A model generated the notes under the pieces. That model ran no database searches. It saw only the letters and a program-made list of their open reading frames with translations, and was not told the origin of the DNA. Position numbers and translations under genes: made by a program. From CBDAPI01 sp965248635 (GTDB taxonomy: Bacteria; Acidobacteriota; UBA6911; RPQK01; CBDAPI01): DNA of 64,000 nucleotides. Position 1 is the first letter of the stretch; the number at the start of each line of letters is the position of its first letter. Of the stretch, positions 60,597 through 64,000 are shown one piece after another. Location of the stretch: positions 62,001 to 126,000 of the forward strand of contig OZ252114.1 of assembly GCA_965248635.1 (NCBI GenBank). Direction: 5' to 3'.

Positions 60597-61031
60597 GTGA
60601 GAGCCTGGAAGGAAAGGAGCCCGATCATACTTTTTTCGCCTTTTCTGATGATCGGCCTGCTCCTTTCCTGTGGCAAAGTAGGGCCACCCTTGCCCCCGGT
60701 GGTTGTCTATCCCGACACGATCAATGATCTTCGAATGGAGGCCGGGAAACGTGGCCCTCGGCTCGTCTTTCGGCTTCCCTCGAATGAAGTGGAATATGTT
60801 GAAGTGTATCGTCAATGCCCCCCGCTGGTGGTGGAGGAGCGATCTTTACTCATTGCGAGGCTTTTTCAGGACGAACTGGTGGAGGCCCGGCAAGTGAACC
60901 AGTTTGTCTTTGAAGATGGTGCCCCGGCTGTCGCAGCCGGCTGCAGATATGCGCTCAGGTTTGTAGACTCGACAGGCTTTCAGTCAGAATACTCCAACTT
61001 TGTAGCCTGGACGAAAGGATCAAACCCATGA
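60597..61031 (+). CDS. putative lipoprotein, fibronectin-III-like
   Basis: From the GTG at 60597 it has 144 residues: a basic start, a hydrophobic stretch (PIILFSPFLMIGLLL) and a lipobox LLSC with Cys at position 25, followed by GKVGPPLPP, a typical lipoprotein linker. The rest looks like one beta-sandwich (DTINDLRMEAGKRGPRLVFR; YALRFVDSTGFQSEYSN), compatible with a fibronectin type III domain. It precedes the transaldolase gene by 34 nt. The gap 60364-60596 contains a TATACT-type hexamer near 60429 but no clear gene. Confidence 0.65.
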   Translation: MRAWKERSPIILFSPFLMIGLLLSCGKVGPPLPPVVVYPDTINDLRMEAGKRGPRLVFRLPSNEVEYVEVYRQCPPLVVEERSLLIARLFQDELVEARQVNQFVFEDGAPAVAAGCRYALRFVDSTGFQSEYSNFVAWTKGSNP

Positions 61032-61065
61032 ACTCTGGAAGAAAGAATCTAGGAGGGACTCACTC

Positions 61066-61722
61066 ATGAAGTTTTTTTTGGACACTGCCAATGTCGACGA
61101 AATCCGGGACTGCCTCTCACTGGGAATTGTGGACGGAGTGACCACCAATCCTTCCCTCATCTCGAAGACGGGTCGACCCTTCGAGGAGGTAGCGAAGGAG
61201 ATTTGCGAGATGGTGGACGGGCCGGTCAGTCTGGAGGTGGTTTCGACTGAAGCCGAAGCAATGATCGAAGAAGGGCGGAAGCTGGCTGCCATCGCGCCCA
61301 ATGTGGTCGTGAAACTCCCGACGATCAAGGAAGGTCTGAAAGCGCTCAAGGTTTTGAGCGACGAGGGAATCCGCGTCAACATGACCCTCATTTTTCAGGC
61401 TGTGCAGGCACTGCTGGCAGCTCGAAACGGAGCCGCCTACGTCAGCCCCTTTGTCGGTCGCATCGACGATATCACCGGCGACGGGATGCAGTTGATCGCC
61501 GATATCGCGACAATATTCGACCAGTATGCATTCGAGACGGAGATTCTGGTTGCTTCGGTTCGCGGTCCCAAGCACGTAGTGGAGTCAGCCATGCTGGGCG
61601 CAGACGTGGTCACTCTTCCTCCCAAGGTGCTGGACAAGCTGATCCAACATCCGCTCACTGCCAAGGGTCTGGAACAGTTTCTGGCAGACTGGAACAAGCG
61701 CAAAGAGCTCGCGAACGCCTAG
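61066..61722 (+). CDS. tal: transaldolase (small TalC/Fsa type)
   Basis: The 218-residue enzyme is of the short transaldolase/fructose-6-phosphate aldolase group. MKFFLDTANVDEIRDCLSLG, GVTTNPSLISKTG, VVKLPTIKEGLKALKVLSDE, NMTLIFQAVQALLAARNGAA, YVSPFVGRIDDI and TLPPKVLDKLIQHPLTAKGL are characteristic; the Schiff-base lysine is in VVKLP. An AGGAGGG box 8 nt before the ATG is one of the strongest in the window. Its stop codon TAG is supplied by the left end of the MITE inserted at 61720, so the C-terminus may have been altered. Confidence 0.92.
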   Translation: MKFFLDTANVDEIRDCLSLGIVDGVTTNPSLISKTGRPFEEVAKEICEMVDGPVSLEVVSTEAEAMIEEGRKLAAIAPNVVVKLPTIKEGLKALKVLSDEGIRVNMTLIFQAVQALLAARNGAAYVSPFVGRIDDITGDGMQLIADIATIFDQYAFETEILVASVRGPKHVVESAMLGADVVTLPPKVLDKLIQHPLTAKGLEQFLADWNKRKELANA

Positions 61723-61886
61723 TGTGCTGTCCCGGAAGTTCGCGGTGTTAATTCGGGATGGATTCATTTGCGTCGCCAGCTAGGCGCGCGACGCAGGAAG
61801 ACCGGGAGTCTTTCGAGGAAGCGCAACAAAGCTGTCGGCGAAAAGACGCCCGAAGTAGCGGCGTGAACTTCTGGGACAGTACACTA
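61720..61886 (+). mobile_element. MITE-like element, copy 2
   Basis: About 165 bp flanked by TA on both sides. The left end TAGTGTGCTGTCCCGGAAGT and the right end (inward) TAGTGTACTGTCCCAGAAGT are inverted repeats that continue to about 27 bp. The interior is closely similar to copy 1, in the opposite orientation in the window. No transposase is coded. It separates the transaldolase stop from the carboxylase GTG at 61902 by only 15 nt on its right side. Confidence 0.87.
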
Positions 61887-61901
61887 GCAGCCAAACTACG
61901 T

Positions 61902-63470
61902 GTGACTAAAGAACTCGAGTCGGAACTCGACCGCAAGCTTGCGGAACTGGAGCAGCGTCACCGGAAGGCTGAGGCTGGTGGGGGTGAAGCTCGTGTTGAA
62001 AGGCAGCACGGTGCCGGCAAGCTGACCGCCCGCGAACGAATCGATTTTCTCTTGGATGAGGAGAGCTTCGAAGAGATCGACAAGTTCGTTGTGCATCGTT
62101 GTACCGATTTCGAGATGGCGGACAAGCGGATCCCGGGGGACGGCGTAGTCAGCGGGTATGGTCGCATCGACGGACGCAACGTGTTCGTTTTTGCCCAGGA
62201 CTTTACGGTCTTTGGAGGAAGTCTTTCGGAGACCTATGCGGCCAAGATCTGTAAAGTGATGGATCTGGCTGTGAAGATGGGTGCTCCCATCATCGGCTTG
62301 AACGACAGCGGTGGGGCCAGAATTCAGGAAGGAGTCGTAAGTCTGGCGGGCTATGCGGACATCTTCTTGAGGAATACCCTGGCCAGCGGCGTTGTTCCTC
62401 AGATTTCCGCGATCATGGGTCCTTGTGCAGGGGGAGCCGTCTACTCTCCCGCGATTACCGACTTCGTTCTCATGGTGCAGGGCAGCAGCTACATGTTCAT
62501 TACCGGTCCGGATGTCATTCGAACCGTGACGGGCGAGGAGGTTTCCAAGGACGAGCTTGGAGGTGCCGCCACACATTCCTCCAGGAGCGGGATCGCTCAC
62601 CTGGTGACACCTGACGACGAAAGCTGTCTCGCCGAGACCCGAGAGCTGCTCTCTTTCTTGCCCTCCAACAACATGGAGTCTCCACCGAGAAAAGATTGCC
62701 AGGATCCAATCGACAGAGTCGATCCCGACCTGGATCACCTGGTTCCCAGTGAACCGGATCAGCCCTATGACATCAAGCGAGTCATTCGGGCGGTGGTTGA
62801 CGAGGAGTACTTCTTCGAGATTCAGGCCCAGTTCGCGGCCAACCTAGTCATCGGGTTTGCCCGGTTGAATGGAGAATCCGTCGGGCTGGTAGCTAACCAG
62901 CCAGATGTATTGGCAGGGACTCTGGACATCAACTCGTCAATCAAGGGAGCGCGTTTTGTCCGCTTCTGTGATGCCTTCAATATTCCCTTGATCGTCTTTG
63001 AAGATGTTCCGGGTTTTCTGCCGGGAGTTGATCAGGAGCACAATGGGATTATTCGGCACGGAGCGAAACTGCTCTATGCCTTTGCCGAGGCTACCGTCCC
63101 GAAGATCACCGTCATTACTCGGAAAGCGTATGGCGGTGCCTACTGTGTGATGGCTTCGAAGCACATTCGAGCTGACGTGAACTTTGCCTATCCCACGGCT
63201 GAGATAGCGGTGATGGGGCCACAGGGCGCGGTCGAAATCCTTTTCCGGCGCGAACTGGCTGAAGCTGAGAATGCAGAAGAGTTCAAGCAACAGAAGACCG
63301 ACGAGTTCCGGGCCAAGTTTGCCAATCCCTTTATTGCTGCCGAGCGAGGGTTCATCGACGCGGTCATCAACCCCCGAGAAACGAGGAAAAAACTGATCTT
63401 AGCCCTCGAGATGGCCAGCAAGAAGCGGGACAGCAATCCGCCCAAAAAGCATGGCAATATCCCTCTCTGA
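61902..63470 (+). CDS. acyl-CoA carboxylase, carboxyltransferase (beta) subunit
   Basis: The protein is 522 residues from the GTG at 61902 (TKELESELDRKLAELEQRHR). The N-terminal carboxyltransferase half carries RQHGAGKLTARERIDFLLDE, GVVSGYGRIDGRNVFVFAQD, LNDSGGARIQEGVVSLAGYA and IMGPCAGGAVYSPAITDF; the C-terminal half carries EDVPGFLPGVDQEHNGIIRH and KAYGGAYCVMASKHIRADVN. It is the PccB-type subunit, with propionyl-CoA or acetyl-CoA as probable acceptor. The frame is open upstream into the MITE to 61758 (an extra 48 codons); I prefer the GTG because homologues begin there. Confidence 0.92.
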   Translation: MTKELESELDRKLAELEQRHRKAEAGGGEARVERQHGAGKLTARERIDFLLDEESFEEIDKFVVHRCTDFEMADKRIPGDGVVSGYGRIDGRNVFVFAQDFTVFGGSLSETYAAKICKVMDLAVKMGAPIIGLNDSGGARIQEGVVSLAGYADIFLRNTLASGVVPQISAIMGPCAGGAVYSPAITDFVLMVQGSSYMFITGPDVIRTVTGEEVSKDELGGAATHSSRSGIAHLVTPDDESCLAETRELLSFLPSNNMESPPRKDCQDPIDRVDPDLDHLVPSEPDQPYDIKRVIRAVVDEEYFFEIQAQFAANLVIGFARLNGESVGLVANQPDVLAGTLDINSSIKGARFVRFCDAFNIPLIVFEDVPGFLPGVDQEHNGIIRHGAKLLYAFAEATVPKITVITRKAYGGAYCVMASKHIRADVNFAYPTAEIAVMGPQGAVEILFRRELAEAENAEEFKQQKTDEFRAKFANPFIAAERGFIDAVINPRETRKKLILALEMASKKRDSNPPKKHGNIPL

Positions 63471-63494
63471 ATCGGCCACAATCTGGCTCCAACC

Positions 63495-64000
63495 ATGTTC
63501 TCTAGAATCCTAATCGCTAACCGCGGAGAAATTGCCGTCAGGATCATTCGGGCTTGCCGGGAGATGAACATCTCTCCGGCAGTCGTCTTCTCCTCGGCGG
63601 ACAGGGGCTCCCTCCCGGTGCGCCTGGCTGACTCGGCCCGCTTCATTGGCGAGGCACCGGCGGCCGACAGCTACCTGTCGATTGACAGAATCGTGTCGTC
63701 CGCCCGAGCCCTGGAGGCTGATGCAATCCACCCCGGATACGGGTTCTTGAGCGAGAATCCTCTTTTTGTACGAGCCTGCCGGGAAGCCGGTATCACCTTC
63801 ATTGGCCCTTCCGCGGAAAGCATGGAGATGATGGGCGACAAAGTGCAGGCGCGAACCGCCGCTGCCGGTGCTGGAGTGCCGGTGGTTCCAGGAAGTGACC
63901 GGAGCCTTGATTCGCTGGACGAGGCGGTGGAGGTGGCACGCTCTCTTGGCTATCCGGTCATGCTCAAGGCGAGAGCCGGCGGAGGCGGCAAGGGGATTCG
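63495..64000 (+). CDS. biotin carboxylase subunit of acyl-CoA carboxylase, N-terminal part
   Basis: The ATG at 63495 lies 24 nt after the beta-subunit stop. The visible 168 residues begin MFSRILIANRGEIAVRIIRA and include DAIHPGYGFLSENPLFVRAC, GPSAESMEMMGDKVQARTAA and the glycine-rich nucleotide loop KARAGGGGKGIR, the ATP-grasp fold of biotin carboxylase. It carboxylates biotin with ATP and bicarbonate and hands the carboxyl to the subunit upstream. The rest, including the site where a biotinyl domain might be fused, is outside the window. Confidence 0.93.
   Translation, partial: MFSRILIANRGEIAVRIIRACREMNISPAVVFSSADRGSLPVRLADSARFIGEAPAADSYLSIDRIVSSARALEADAIHPGYGFLSENPLFVRACREAGITFIGPSAESMEMMGDKVQARTAAAGAGVPVVPGSDRSLDSLDEAVEVARSLGYPVMLKARAGGGGKGI

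Noticed and set aside
60376..60600. 74-codon frame before the lipoprotein gene
   Set aside because: No domain, no ribosome site, and it competes with a -10-like hexamer; two other frames are open over the same DNA.
61758..61901. N-terminal extension of the carboxylase through the MITE
   Set aside because: Not used as the annotated start, because homologues begin at the GTG at 61902; kept only as a finding on MITE-derived N-termini.

Overview
The window reads as a chromosomal segment of an Acidobacteriota bacterium, with moderately high GC judged by eye. The assignment rests on gene families: two VWA proteins of the acidobacterial type, a carboxypeptidase-regulatory-like outer-membrane protein, a giant TPR/FG-GAP/UnbV protein, NtrC-type two-component systems and a cytochrome b-c fusion. 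Terriglobia/Bryobacterales is a plausible class but is not proven here. There is no phage, plasmid or CRISPR. One intact insertion sequence, two copies of a MITE-like element and a family of small intergenic palindromes are the mobile or repeat content.

Layout. 1-3.8 kb: a minus-strand dTDP-rhamnose cluster (rfbD fragment, rfbB, rfbA) with two glycosyltransferases. 3.8-6.5 kb: enolase and phosphotransacetylase, then a divergent STAS protein. 6.5-9.1 kb: a TolQ-TolR-TolR-TPR envelope operon with a good sigma70 promoter. 9.3-13.6 kb: an NtrC-type regulator and a PDZ/multi-TM/GAF/PAS histidine kinase behind a near-perfect sigma54 promoter. 13.9-17.3 kb: an outer-membrane protein and a VWA protein. 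17.4-20.3 kb: rlmB preceded by a 17-codon gltX stub, then a hydantoinase A. 20.6-25.1 kb: ntrY-ntrX-xer in overlapping reading frames. 25.1-32.6 kb: rpsO, pnp, larB, a frameshifted mutS2 stub, dnaG, rpoD, a terminator and a tRNA with CAU anticodon. 32.6-35.9 kb: zinc-ribbon coiled coil, DUF1189, VWA protein, glycosyltransferase. 36.1-37.9 kb: cytochrome b-c fusion and a Rieske gene carrying an in-frame TAG. 38.1-43.0 kb: TPR/FG-GAP giant, MITE, methyltransferase-like gene, bactofilin. 43.3-57.9 kb: anion transporter, queC, two unknown small genes, RDD protein, BNR-repeat protein, PKD protein, CPBP protease, rnc, two TPR proteins, DUF2062, thiL, nrdR. 58.1-59.6 kb: an IS630-type element with a passenger gene. 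59.7-64.0 kb: nucleoside phosphorylase-like gene, lipoprotein, transaldolase, MITE, acyl-CoA carboxylase beta subunit and the start of the biotin carboxylase.

Most notable. (1) Two housekeeping genes, rlmB and dnaG, are each preceded by the truncated 5' end of another housekeeping gene (gltX, mutS2), and each stub ends in an ATGA overlap with the downstream start. (2) The Rieske gene of a bc-type complex is split by one TAG at a position where the family often has an aromatic residue, with all cluster ligands intact downstream. (3) The two MITE copies lie in the same orientation and reading frame relative to the gene just downstream, so both could supply the same N-terminal peptide. (4) The IS630 element carries a second, unrecognised gene. 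(5) A sigma54 promoter precedes a kinase operon that encodes its own sigma54 activator. (6) Several genes have a -10-like hexamer 5-9 nt before the start codon, suggesting leaderless transcripts. No intergenic stretch without any assigned feature exceeds about 300 bases.
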